The notes beneath the pieces are model-generated. The model searched no databases, had not been told where the DNA came from, and worked only from the letters and a program-made list of their open reading frames with translations. From assembly GCA_030407315.1 (NCBI GenBank), contig JALQPE010000230.1:1-64000 (forward strand): a stretch of 64,000 nucleotides of DNA, in the 5' to 3' direction. A program made the position numbers and the translations under genes. Source of the DNA: Asparagopsis taxiformis. Lineage: Eukaryota; Rhodophyta; Florideophyceae; Bonnemaisoniales; Bonnemaisoniaceae. Below are positions 42,160-53,350 of this stretch, piece after piece; within the stretch, counting starts at the first letter, position 1, and each line of letters begins with the position of its first letter.

Positions 42160-43530
42160 AGCCTTGGGATCGAGCTAAGCTTGGTGCGCCGGGTGGGACG
42201 GCTTTTCGAAGCGCGTTCTGCTGTGCGGAAATGTGCCAGATACAATTTAGTTAGATCTGAAGTTGCCAGTGTTTTCGATAAAGCTCCGATTTGCGTCACA
42301 AATAGTCATCTTGATCCAGGTACGAAGCGCAATGCAAAGCGGATACGTGAACGATTAGTTTCCCTACCTTTTGAACGGTTCGATGTATTCAAACGACTGT
42401 CGAGAAATGTCGCATTTGCAACGACGTGAATTCGCCTGTCTGGTTGGTATACCGAGTGACCAGACGGGGATACGAAGATATGCTGCATTTGCATTCAAGC
42501 GTTGACTGCTCTAGGACGGGTGATTGTTGCTACGACATATGCGTGGCTGTAGATGGGAGACGTACACAGTGGAGGACCGAATCGAATAGTCAATGCACAT
42601 GATGGTGCTTTGACATCGCGTACTGCCAGGGCGGACACAACTGTTGTCGCACGCGCATTATGTGAGGAAATAATCCTTGTTCGGAGAACTGCAACTGTTC
42701 ACGCACACAAATAGTGATGATAGTGAAGGTGCGCATTCATCGTTTGTTCACAACAGTGCACAGAGATGGGAACCTGTGTGTTTTGGGACTACGATGAACC
42801 TGGACGATTGTGGGATGTGCACGAGCGCAAGGCTCGACAGGCGTGACGAGTGTTTAAGTAGACGCTGGCGGTTGCATATATGAATTTGGGTCCTGTTGTA
42901 CATTTTGCGATGGATGGGCAATAGCAGCCGTTATGTATCATGGATTGCACTCTACATGACGACGAAATGAGTGCTGTTTGTTCGTTTCGTCTCCGTGATG
43001 ACTTGATGTTCTCTTGGTATTTAGCGATAACGCTTATGTTCGAGACTCGCGAGAGATTTTCAAGAGTAGTGATCAAAGCGAGGCATATTTTTCTACCTAT
43101 GAGAAACTTAGAATTCAGCAGTCATAGCGCTGATAATGAATTCCCAGGACGGTCAAGTCGAACGGTTGAGATGCATCAAGTATTGCTACGTGTTTGACGT
43201 GTTCGAATACCTGGATTGAGGCACACTTTCGTCTTTAAAATTTCCACTCGCCGTCCAAAATTAGAGCTGATAGCGAACTGCATTGTTTTGCCGCATGACC
43301 CGGAAGTGCCGGAACGAATATGCTCAGCATGTAGCTCAAGTTCGCACAGGACTCGTGAGGCATACAATGACAACCTGAAGCAATACTGTCAGTCGTGATT
43401 ACCGCACGCCATGGGTATTGGGGCGTTACATTTTCATGCACATAGCACTGTCGTTTCCTCTGGCGCGGCGGTAGATTAGTCATTGAGAGGACCGAAAAAA
43501 CTGCGCAAAAGAACGCAAACAAGCACTTGT
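42160..43530 (+). pseudogene. Probable WD-repeat part of the same relic
   Basis: Between the linker relic (41780–42159) and the TIR-like relic (43532–43760) this stretch encodes broken WD-like units, such as YDICVAVDGRR near 42530 and RLWDVHERKARQ near 42805, in shifting frames. Position and order agree with an NB-ARC–WD–TIR gene; the sequence evidence alone is weak. Confidence 0.3.
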
Positions 43531-43531
43531 C

Positions 43532-43762
43532 ATGGACGCTATTTCGGAAAGTTGTCGGACGGCGATGCTGATTCGTGAATGTGAAGTCTGCAGTCATATC
43601 ACCAATCAGTGGATACTCTGCGAATGCCGGCAATTTTGGCTCAGCTGCACTATTGCTTTCGGGCGAGACAGAACTTTTATCACAGCCGACTCGGGGGATG
43701 ATCTTGAATTTGGTCACTGTGCACTGTGTGCTAAATTTCATCTTGTGAATTTCGAGAGATGA
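43532..43762 (+). pseudogene. TIR-like relic
   Basis: The plus strand reads DAISESCRTAMLIRECEV…ITNQWILCECRQFWL. This lines up with the MKNAMKKAKIAVVILSPEF..RKWTLIELNCFL segment of the intact TIR domain: a hydrophobic beta strand, then W-I/T-L-x-E. The rest of the domain is not recognisable. It lies in the expected place after WD-like relics on the same strand. Confidence 0.4.
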
Positions 43763-44421
43763 ATTCGGTGGTCTTCAACAGGTCCACTCCACCGCCGACC
43801 ATACTTAATCGTCAATCGCCACAACGCTTTGATCCGACTCTACCAGTTGTCTCCCGAGTACATCCACCCAGTGTATCATACAGGGATTGATTCTAGCGCA
43901 AACCTGGGAATACAAGAAGTATGCATCTTGTTCCATCACCCGGCCCTCGATAAGCTACTGCTGTCGAATAACACCCAAACTTATTTGCAAACTGGTCTTG
44001 GGAGCTTTTCCAGATACGGTAGAGCTGCGAATTGGGCAGATAAATTGGTTGAGGAATCCCAAACCCAACTATCAGAGGTGAAGAAGGGGATGGATACTCA
44101 GTCGGAGCTACTTGCCCTGCTGTTCCGCGTATGGAAGGATGGTGGGTAATTCAATGTCTAGAGATAGAAGCATCAATACCAGCTTTGAGATGGCTGTGTT
44201 GAAATAAAAGCATCATCGAGGGATGCAATACCGATCGGCGTTCACAACATACGTTATGAAATAATTCTACAGTAGACCTCTTGAACAAATAATGGCTTTT
44301 AAAGTAAATATTTAGAAAACGACTATATAATATGTTCATTTCAAAAAATCCTAGAAAATTGATCTAAAACATAACACTTGAATAATTGCAGATTGAATCA
44401 TCACAGATCGACCATTTGATC

Positions 44422-44446
44422 AAAGATCGATATATTTCCTAATTGC
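44422..44446 (+). repeat. Left inverted repeat of DDE element
   Basis: 25 bp, with AAAGATCGA and ATTTCCTAATTGC shared with the inverse of 46408–46432. Confidence 0.55.
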
Positions 44447-44606
44447 CAAGCGTGAAACTAGATGACCACGACTATTCCAAACACAGGCTTTCTTCATAGT
44501 AGTTGCAACCCAATAGAGTATAAAAGTAGCAACTTACCCCAGTCCAGACCAACTCTCACCATCCAGATACCTCTACAGGCAACTCATCCACTCACAGCTC
44601 AACAAC

Positions 44607-45856
44607 ATGTCTACCAACCCTACCCCCAACGTCAATAGGGCCCTTATCATGCTCAGTGAGGCCGCTGAGACCCACCGTAACCGCATTCAGTCGAGTGTTC
44701 CCCGTGATGACTCCTCCGATGATGAAGTGTCAGCATGTCCGCTTCTGGACTGCTACGTGTCAAAGGGAGGGCCCGATACCTCAAAACAATGACAAATTTC
44801 ACAGAGTCTGAATTTGACTATATTTGGACACGAATGAACACCCATGTTCAGTCCACGTGGAACGTCGGGAGAGGTCGTAAGTCAAAGCATCAGCCCAAGG
44901 ATGTTCTTTTCATGACACTCACTGTGCTCAAGCATCCTTCGACGTGGCAGATGTCTGGTTTGATGTTTGATATGAAAGGGCCAACCTTCCAGAAGCTGAT
45001 CATGGGATACCTGGAAATAATTGGGCCAGAGCTGTACAAATTCGCAGTGACAAGAATGAACTCCAAGTACACTATGAAGAAGGAGATGTTGGAAGGCCAG
45101 GTTTTCTCGACATTCGATTTTTTTCGATATGCGACAGATGTCACTTTTCAGCAGACTAATCGTCCATCTGGGAATATGCGTGAGGGCAAGTTATATTTCA
45201 GTGGTAAGCACAAGCTGTACGGATACAAAACCGAGGTGTCTGTCATTCCACGTGGATACGCTATTGGCTGCAGCAAGCATCGCCCTGGATCTATTTCGGA
45301 TATTGACATCTTCTATGATAACCTGGATTTTCACGAGAGTTCCGTGGCCAAAGGCAGTGATATGGCTGAACTTGATGATGATGGAGAATTGAATGACACT
45401 TACCCTAATCAATGGGGCATACTCGGTGACAAGGGATATCAGGGTGGAACAAGACACATCAGGATGATTCATCCAGTTAAGAAGCCAATTAATGGGACCC
45501 TGACTGCTGACGAGAAGGTGTTCAATGAGGAGCTGTCAAGTGACAGAATTATTGTGGAGAACTATTTTGGTCGCCTGTCAAGCTTATGGACTGTCATGTC
45601 CAACAAGTACAAGTGGAACGAAGACACGTACGATCTGGTTTTCCGTACTTGTGTGGCACTGACAAACATCCACGTCAAGTTCAACCCACTTCGTGACAGT
45701 GACCAGTCCTTCTATAAGTCGCTGCAGAACTATCTTGTCAATACTGGAGACAACATCTCTCGTAAGAGGGCCCGCTCCCAGGAGCTCTATAGGGACAGGG
45801 TAAGGAGGAGGCTGGCGATGGAGTTTGATGACTTGCCTGAATATGATAGTATGTAG
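44607..45856 (+). CDS. DDE_Tnp_4-like transposase (frameshifted)
   Basis: The ATG at 44607 opens a 61-codon frame that ends at 44792. The rest of the protein is in another frame, open from 44735 to 45856, so one indel near the GGGAGGGCCC run (44766–44775) probably breaks the gene. The catalytic part shows D1 in YATDVTFQ, the LYFSGKHKLYGYK block, D2 in GILGDKGYQG and E in RIIVENYFGRL. These match RNase H-fold DDE_Tnp_4 (Harbinger/ISL2EU-like) transposases, which excise and insert the flanking inverted repeats. A basic C-terminal tail follows. A GTATAAAAG TATA-like box lies near 44519. A short intron instead of an indel is possible. Confidence 0.75.
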
Positions 45857-46407
45857 GGTTGACAATGCTCCAGACTTGATTCACCAGTAAAAATTCGATG
45901 TTTGAACCCTTTCAGGTAGGGGCAGGCTCTGAAAAAAATTGATCGTCGATTACATCCATAGTGGAAGCTGCATTCAGGAAATGACATTTAGTCGTTCATT
46001 GTACTGTTCGAAGGCTAGTAGTGTGCTGAGTAGTTTGATTGGACAAGCTTCCAGCGTGGCATTGGAGCGAACTTTGTCCCGCACACACTTTTCACCTTCC
46101 AGTACAAATCATCCTCATTACAGCAATTACCCAAGAGCAATCAACGTGGCAGGATTCGAACTGAGAAACTCAGTCAGTGCACTGTCTGATTTCAGGACGG
46201 ACTTACAGTGTAATATGTAGCTGAGTATGCCAGCAGCCTCGACCAAGGGCGGGAGGGTATTGGCAAACACCCTGTATTTTGTTAAAGAAAAGGGAATAAT
46301 TTTTGTACTGAGTAGTTTTGAAATGTTTGCGTATTTTCCTACTTGACGGGCCTTTGATTAAAATATACAAATTTTTTATTTTAGTTCGTAATCTAGGAAA
46401 TGATGAA

Positions 46408-46432
46408 GCAATTAGGAAATGACTCGATCTTT
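46408..46432 (-). repeat. Right inverted repeat of DDE element
   Basis: Inverse partner of 44422–44446, reading GCAATTAGGAAAT…TCGATCTTT on the plus strand. Confidence 0.55.
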
Positions 46433-46444
46433 AAGGAAATACCC

Positions 46445-47150
46445 CGTATTTGAATATGAGGTCTAGTACTGACTAAGAAGATAGAGCGAGGTTAAGATTG
46501 GCAGCATCTATTGACGAAATGGTCCATCCATACAACTTCGATAGATGCACACTTGAAGGGCCGGATATCTATAATGGTGAAATTGCGCTCAACATATCGT
46601 AGAATGTCACCTCCATCATAAAGAGCTATGGAATTATTCTAGCACGACACTGAAAGATAGCACATTCATCGCATATTCTTCACTGCTCCTAGTCCCACCC
46701 TCGCCTTCATATGAACGGAAGTTGGACAGGATGATTATACTGCGCTTCGTGGTGGTGCGAATCCTGTAGAAACGATTCGCCTTGCATTGGGAACGAGAGT
46801 TTCCGATTCGAACCTACAACGGTCATATCGGTAAGGTTTGGTTTCGGCGCCTGCGCATTTTAGATTTCGTTGGCTCAGAAGAGCGACCAAATCATAATTG
46901 GTGGAACATTTTAACACGTTTTTCATTCCATTTTTTTTACCTAGAAAATTTATTGCAAGAGGATCTCTTGGAAGCGGTTAACGGTGGAACTGCTGTTCCA
47001 GTTCCAAACTATGTGTGGAAATCTGTATATATGGCACCTTTCTGGGTTGCTCCTGAAATCACAAAACACAAAATAGGTCATATTGCATGTTGAAGATGCT
47101 ACGTCATAGGTTCATACCTTTACTGATGTTGCCGGCTCGGCGGCGTTGGG
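46445..47150. other. AT-rich spacer with one unknown ORF
   Basis: Only one frame stands out (46782–47093, +, 103 codons). Its end, NGGTAVPVPNYVWKSVYM, faintly recalls the VPxxxFKxVY strand of EndoG/NUC-type nucleases. The match is a single short motif without the catalytic DRGH, so no function is assigned. Confidence 0.2.
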
Positions 47151-48900
47151 TTAAATAGTGTTGAGTATGTTACTGTAATGCTGCAGTGTAATAATATGAT
47201 CATCCGATGATGTAGGCGGGTGCTGGTCTCGACGCGGAGAAGGGATGATCACTGGACAGTCGCCGCGCGGCGCGAGCAGTGAGAGCCGGAATAGGGAGAG
47301 TTTTTGCTGAAATGGCGCGGGCTTGAGCGCTTTCGTTAGTATGTCAGCCGCGTTCGCATGTGTGGATATATGCTTGGTGTCGATGCGTTTGGGCGCCACT
47401 TGTTCTTTTGAAAAATGATATTTGACATCAATTTGTTTTGATTTTGGCGTCGGGTGTTGGGTTTTGGCTGTTGTAATCGCCCCCTGAGTTGTCCATATGA
47501 AGTATTGTTGGGTTGGGTTCTGGGTGTTGGATATCAGGGAGTAGGTTGCGTATACAGTTGATGTGCTGGGGAGCATGGTAAGCAGCCACGTATTCCGCCG
47601 CCCAAGTGCTGGGGGAAACGAACCGCTGTCTTTTAGATTGCCATGCAACGGGTGCGTCGTTGAACATGATAACTGACCCTGATGTAGAGCGACGGGCATT
47701 GTGGCATGGTGCAAAGCCGCTGTCAGAGTACGCAGTAAGTGTGGTTTCTGGCGTAGATTTATATTCAATGACTTGATCCCGGGTGGCACTGAGATAGCGG
47801 AGAACTCGGAGACCCGCTTTCCAGTGCAGGAGTAGTGGTGCGTGTGAATATCGGCCTAGATAGACAGTGATAAAAGCTATATAGGGGCGTTTTGAATCTA
47901 CTAGACAGCGCAGGTGATAAATAAGCGCATTGTAATCGTGTGTCTTTGTGTCGAGGGATGTGTTGATGTGTTCAGATGTGTTGAGGAGATCGGAAGCAAT
48001 TGGGGAGGAAGCGGGTTTGGCGTCCTGTAAGTTGAACTTGGTGAGGACTGTAGTGTAGTGACATAGACTGGCTGTGAGATACGGATGAATTGCGGAGTAC
48101 GAGTGACTCTCCATCCCAAATGTGTTGGACAGGACCGAGGTCCTTGAGGACATATTTACGTTGGAGGTATTGCTTGGCGTGTTCGCGTAGGGACTGGTCA
48201 TTAGATATGACTAGGAAGTCGTCGACTGTGATCACGAAAAAGATCAACTTTTCGGAGTCGTGTGGGGAAGTAAAGAGGAACGTGCAACTTTAGCTAGACA
48301 GTTGGGTGAAATTTTTGAGTTGTAGATGGTGGGAAATGCCTTTTGTGAATGTGTTGCATGCTTGCTTTGCACTGTACGTATTACCAGTAACTCGGCGATC
48401 ATGTCCAGGACATTTATAGGTACCATTTAAGCGAGGGGGTTGATAAATATAGATGGTTTTGTCGTCTCCGAAAGATTCGTGGAGAAATGCCGAGTCCAAG
48501 TCCCAATGATGGGATTCGTAGCCTAGAGTTGCGGATATTGCGAGGGAGACGCGGATAGCCTCACGATCAGCTACGGGGGATGATATGGCGTCTGGGTCGA
48601 AGGTTAATTTGGTTGTTGGAGATCTCCGCGTATGTTGCAGCGGGTTTTACGTGTAATAGGTAAGCCGTTGGCGTCCGTCTTGGTTTTGGGGACAAATTTA
48701 ACAGGGATAAGAGTGGTTGAAGGAGGAATGCTGTCTCAGGGAACATATGTAATGGTGAAACGTTTTTTCAGATTGTCTAATTCCGCATTCCATGACTTCT
48801 TCCATTCGGCGCATCAGGGGCAGCTCTGGCTTGTTTTAGATTTTTTGGCGCAGAGAATGGGATGGTAGTGGGTGGCGTGCATAAGAATACGGACGTGTGG
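47151..48900 (-). pseudogene. Copia RT–RNase H
   Basis: RT pieces include DSAFLHESFGDDKTIYIYQPP and the catalytic ITVDDFLVIS near 48225. RNase H appears as LTAYSDSGFAPC, TSGSVIMFNDAPVAWQSKRQ, AAEYVAAYHA and the terminal KQIDVKYHFSKEQV…ADILTKAL. Frames change at least three times, so the copy is inactive. Confidence 0.75.
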
Positions 48901-48983
48901 GCTTGTGAGATTGGTGTGATGTTGGTCGTGTTGACTGGGTCATTGTTAGGGTCATATTACTTGAAGTCGGAAACACGGCATCT

Positions 48984-49482
48984 TTATACAGTTTGCGTTG
49001 TAGGGTTATAGATGTGAAAATGATTGGCGTCGATTCTGCCAATGTATTGGAAGAGTTCTGCACGTGGTACTAGCTGGGGAACTGGTTTGCGGCTATGTAC
49101 GTAGCCGTATTGGCCAAAAGGGAGGAATTTAGTGACATCAGGGATGGTGTTTGTCCAGACACCAATTGGTGTGTTTCCATGGGCAGTGTGGGGTGAGTGG
49201 TTGTGATATTCTACTGCAAACAGTAGGGCAAAGTCCCAGAGGGTGGAGGGTAGGGAAGAGGATAAGAGAAGTGCGCAGAAGGTCTCCATGAGTGTGCGGT
49301 TCACTCGTTCCACGAGGGAATTTTCCTGAGGTGTATATGGTATAGTAGGGTGTTTGGTGATGTGGTTTGTATGGTAAAATTGCTGGAGTGGTGCGGAGAA
49401 GTATTCCTTGTCATTGTCCATTGAAAGGTCTGTGACGCGACGGGACGTGAGTTTGTGGATTTGGGATATGTGTAGTGCAATG
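48984..49482 (-). pseudogene. Copia integrase, C-terminal half
   Basis: Resumes beyond the insertion with HISQIHKLTS…, then SMDNDKEYFSAPL (D2) and TPQENSLVERVNRTLME (catalytic Glu), followed by the GKTP-type C-terminal region (HGNTPIGVW). Confidence 0.7.
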
Positions 49483-50710
49483 GCCGAGCTGTCGATTCGA
49501 CTTAGGGTAGTGAGCCGATTCGGCTAAGCACCGCGAGGTGTTCGAGCCCTCCTGTCTCGGTAGTCAGGCTCAGGTTAGAGGTGGTAGAGCTAAGGCGGAT
49601 CGCCTGCTTGACTGTGGGTTGTAAGGCCACACAGACGATACGTCGAGAATCTTGGTTCAAGTGATACTGCTATGCAGGTGAGAGGTTGGCTTGTCAGGCC
49701 AACCCTAAAGGGGTAGAAGGGATAGCGCAAAAACTGTATCAGTAGTACACTGAAGCGGTAGTGTGTGACGGTGATACACCGGATGTCAACGGACACTTAG
49801 TGTGTGAGAGGAATGACCAACGGTCGAGAAGGAAATGAGGGGGAGCTGATACAGCGTGAATGGTGGTCTACCAAGCAGATGAGGGTCCCTGATAGGTGGA
49901 AAAGGGGTGAGTGGGCACGTGAACCACGAGAGGCACGTGCAGGTAAGAGACCCTGGAAGGGCAGAGGAGAAGCTGATACAGCGAGATGGCGATGCCAGAG
50001 GCGCTGGTACAGCGGTAAGAGTAGGGCAGTACTCGTGCCACGCACTATAGCCACAGGCGGAGTAGGCAAACAGTTACTGCGATCCGCAGGATGGGAGCGA
50101 AGCGACACGATCGGGTCCGGTGGTACACCAAGAGGCCGAAGACTCCTGATAGAGGGGCACGCGCGCCACAGGCTGCGCGTGGTAAGGGATAATGCTGATA
50201 CAGCGGGTGGAGTGCCAAGGGCAAACGCTGGATCAGCGACGAACGGGTACCCGAAGGGTGCCAAGTACTATAACCAAGGGAGAAGCAGGCTGACTCAGAC
50301 GGCGAAACGCACCTTGGGAGCAAAATGACAACCGAACTTCCGGTAACTTTACAATCGAAGAACTGGGCGATCCGCCGTAAAATAAATACTATGTTACAGC
50401 ACGGTGGCTAGCCCTAAGTGAACTTCTGCGGTGTCGGTGGATAGGCTAAATACTGGTACAGCAGGGCGGTCGGAAAAACCCTAAATGAATGGCGTGGCAG
50501 GCGTGGTACACGCAGAGTCAGTGTCTTGTGCAACAGGGTTAGTGTATATCACAGTGTGCCACTGGTTCCACGTGTATCGTGTCCAGTGTGTCACTGTAAT
50601 TAGCATAAATATCAGAAAGGTTTGGAAAGTAAAAGTTTTCAGAAAAACCATTACACAGTTTAAAAGTGGTACATCATGCCAGGCGACCCGCCACTTGGCA
50701 TAGCACCACA
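49480..50710 (+). mobile_element. 1.2-kb structured non-coding insertion, type unknown
   Basis: It interrupts the copia integrase between its D1 and D2 motifs. No coding function is apparent, although one frame (49804–50328) is open for 174 codons. The left end contains a TGGCCGAG box (like the A box of tRNA-Leu/Ser genes) and GTGTTCGAGCC (B-box-like) about 55 nt later, so a pol III-driven SINE head is possible. Six copies of an 11-nt hairpin motif GCTG-N3-CAGC (one starting ACTG) are spread through 49845–50462. No poly(A) tail and no clear target duplication were found. Confidence 0.45.
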
Positions 50711-51273
50711 ATTTGTAATCCTGGATGTGGGCTGCAGCAACTTTCTTTTGTGCTGCGAGGTAAACATGGAGGAAACGGTTATGCTCGCCAAGAAAAGTAG
50801 CAAAGTATCAGTTGCCTTGAGTAGATGTATTGAGAGGGCCACAGGTATCAGTGTGGATATGTGCACATTTCGATGCAGTGCGTGGTTTGGTATGAAAAGG
50901 GGGGTGGGTTGCTTGCCTAATGTACAGCCGGTACAATTGATGTAGGGAGGCTTGTGTTTGAGCGTGTCGGGGAGGCCTTGTACGAGACCTTTGAGAGCCA
51001 ATTGTTGAATCCGGGTGGGTGTAGGTGACCGAGGCGGATGTGACAGTTTTGATAGTAGCGGTCTACAGCTTTGAGTTGTTTTGATACCGGGGGAAGCGTG
51101 GGGTGTAGTTGGGGTGGTGTTGCTTGGCGCGCATCCATGGATTGGATTATTCGTTTTTTGTTGGGTACATGTTGGTGTTGACGAGGGTTAGGGAAATAGG
51201 GCGGTTGGTGTGGTAGCGGAGGTTGTGATTGATTGTGTGGGGATGGTGTGGCAGTTGAGATTACCGGGGACAT
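50710..51273 (-). pseudogene. Copia integrase, N-terminal half
   Basis: Fragments show the zinc-binding H…H (CHIRLGHLHPPG) and CTGCTLGKQ cysteines, then D1 in an IHTDTCGPL segment in another frame. The core breaks off at DYKLW (about 50711), where the 1.2-kb insertion begins on this strand. Confidence 0.65.
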
Positions 51274-51772
51274 TGTCGCTGGGAACGGGGTGGTCGTGTG
51301 GGGTGGGATTGGTAGGCGTTGTGTGTTTCTATGTGGACGGGAAACTGTGGATCGTGAGTTGGTTGATGGAGGGCAGGGGGGTTTGTGGGGACGGTGGTGC
51401 TTCAGTATTGGGAGGAGGACGGGATGCGGGTGAAGGAGATCGTGTCAATGGGCGCTTGTGGTGAAGGCGGAAGGGTTTAGGCACTGTGGGTATGGCCTAG
51501 TATACGGGGGCGGGGGATGTAGGCTGTGTAGGTGGGGGAGGGGGTTTAGTGGATGTGGTATTGTTACGGTGAGTACGTGCACCGTGAGCCTGGGTCGTGT
51601 TGTTGAAGTGAGTACCAGCGGTTTGTTTGAAGGAATGAGTTGAAGGGTTGAGAAAATACAGGTTGTCTGTACGTGGGGCTGTAGCACAGATTATGTGACT
51701 TGGTGGTGACGGCTGGGGGTGTGTGATGTATGCAGCATTGGTTTTGAATATGATGTCATATTGTTCGGCCAG

Positions 51773-52288
51773 TTAGGATACTGATAGGAGGTTGTGGGAT
51801 GCATTAGGTAGTGATACAGCATGTGGGATTGGAATAGTCGCTTTTGGTGTGAGGGGTATTTGAGCAGGTCCCTGATGCGTGATAGCAGCTTGGTGACCTG
51901 ATGCGGTGAGGGTTGTAGAGGGATTAGGAGACATAGTGGGTTGGGGGTATCGCAAGTGTGTGGGTGTTGCTCCAGAGTCGAGTAGATAGCAGGATGAATC
52001 ATTGGAGTTTATTGTGCTGAGGTGAGGGGAATCAGACGGTTGGGTGGGGGCTTGGATGGAGACGGTGGTGGAGGGGAGTGTGTATATGATCGGATGTTCC
52101 ATTTGCTGTTGGTAAATCTGGGGGTGAATGGGAGGGTGGGTAAAGGTGTTGGTGGGGGGTAAAGTAGTGAAGGGTGGGGGGATGACGGGATAGGGTGTTG
52201 TTGTATCTGGTTGGCCTGCGGTTTGGATGGGGAGGGGTTGTAGAGTTTGAGAAGGTTTCGGCGGGTAATTGGTGCACGCCGCTAGCAC
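51773..52288 (-). pseudogene. Copia Gag end and protease
   Basis: The minus frame contains a Pro/Thr/His-rich low-complexity Gag-like tail, then CYLLDSGATPTHL (retropepsin D-S-G-A), and ends with SLPNASHNLLSVS, the usual link to the integrase zinc region. It is cut by a stop after this. Confidence 0.7.
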
Positions 52289-52340
52289 CCTGTGCGCCGT
52301 GACAAGTGCTCCCTGCTCCTATTTCAACGCCGTCCAATTA

Positions 52341-52550
52341 ACGTAACTTTGTATGACATTTTTTGGCACGGCGCGTTTTACACATTGTTAATTGGCTGTT
52401 GTAATGATTATGGCAGGTCAAGCTGCCCTATCGATATTCAGTATCGATCTGAACCTTTCATGCCCTACGAAGGCTGGCAAGAGTCGCCCTGCGTACCTTG
52501 CCCTTGCAATGATGTTTTCTGTACTTGTTTTGCGTTTGGGATCCAGGGAA
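52341..52550. other. Short spacer between two elements
   Basis: Nothing recognised. It separates the truncated copia element from the putative gypsy LTR. Confidence 0.4.
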
Positions 52551-53299
52551 TGTAGTATACGTGGCAATTCCGAAATTGCAAATATTTACGATTTCCGCGG
52601 AATTCGAATTTTGGCGGACACGACCGGCGACAGCAATGCACGAACATTGCTGGCGCCTGCGCACGCGCAACCGGCACACGTGTGCAACGAACGTATTGGC
52701 AACGGCCACCGGACCAACGGGTCCCTAAGTGCGACCCACAAGGTCCTTTCCCATTCGGGGACGTTACGAGCAGTGTTTACACTGTAAAGCGATGCCATCG
52801 TGGCTATATAGGTATTGGCATCGTGCCGGGAGGGAAAGGGGACAATTATCGAACGAGCAACGGCTCTAGTCTACGACTGACTTCTACGTTTACGTTTTCG
52901 CCTAACGAGGCTTCGTCTCCGTCGAGCTGCGTACTCCCTACCCATCGCCGCACGTGAGGCTGATCGCGTGTAGTGCCTACGGGCTTGGTTGAGAGCGCCT
53001 CCGGTGACGTGCCACCTCGTTCGTTAACGTAATCCTCGCGTGGATTGTTGCGTCGTGACGCTCGTGTCTACTCGCTAACCACTCTACCTTCTACCGTTCT
53101 AACAATACAGTCAAACACCAGCGGGTGGCACTGTTGCTTCGTTTCGTTAAGGACAGCGTGTCCGTAGCTCGTACCAGCTACTTCTAGAACTAACGTCGTT
53201 CCACAGGGAACAAGGGAACTAGAAGGAATATATATCTAGCTTCTTAGGTCAGGACCTCGAGAATAAAGGACACCATCGTAGCGACATTATTGTTCTACA
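52551..53299 (+). repeat. Putative 5' LTR of gypsy relic
   Basis: It begins TGTAG and ends CTACA, perfect short inverted ends resembling the TGTAG…CTATA ends of the intact gypsy LTR. It ends 52 bp before the Gag ATG at 53351, the same spacing as in the intact element. TATATA stretches lie at about 52803 and 53230. No partner LTR exists in the window because the element is cut at 57462, so the start is a guess. Confidence 0.45.
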
Positions 53300-53350
53300 T
53301 GCGAGCAAAAGAGATCACTTGCTGAAGTTTTGAACTCCCTGTCTATTAGC

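Larger units (their letters stand above)
44422..46432 (+). mobile_element. DDE_Tnp_4-type DNA transposon
   Basis: A transposase gene is flanked by imperfect inverted repeats. The left one (44422–44446) starts AAAGATCGA and ends TTTCCTAATTGC; the right one is its inverse at 46408–46432, with three or four mismatches in the middle. AGGAAAT boxes recur just inside the right end. Outer limits and target duplication are uncertain. The size, about 2 kb with one gene, fits PIF/Harbinger or ISL2EU-like elements. Confidence 0.55.
47151..52340 (-). mobile_element. Degenerate Ty1/copia element with a nested insertion
   Basis: On the minus strand the order is protease (52288–51773), integrase (51273–50710 and 49482–48984), RT (about 48900–47972) and RNase H (48201–47151), each in broken frames. 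It belongs to a different copia lineage from the element at 27923. The integrase core is interrupted at about 49480–50710 by a 1.2-kb non-coding insertion. Gag is only partly present, and no LTRs were recognised. Confidence 0.8.

Noticed and set aside
43829..44149. A gene for a 106-residue protein
   Set aside because: The frame has no ATG at its start, no recognised domain and lies next to a decayed receptor relic.
46782..47093. EndoG/NUC-type nuclease gene
   Set aside because: Only one short VP…W-K-S-V-Y motif matches; the catalytic DRGH region is absent and the frame is short.
49473..49560. A genuine tRNA-Leu or tRNA-Ser gene
   Set aside because: A- and B-box-like motifs are present, but no seven-base-pair acceptor stem or standard anticodon arm can be formed.
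49797..50328. Two opposed frames of 155 and 174 codons in the 1.2-kb insertion
   Set aside because: They overlap on opposite strands, show no domain and run through the repeated hairpin motifs, so they look like chance openings in stop-poor DNA.
47151..53300. One continuous element from 47 to 57 kb
   Set aside because: The copia part is on the minus strand and the gypsy part on the plus strand, with different domain orders; they are two elements side by side.
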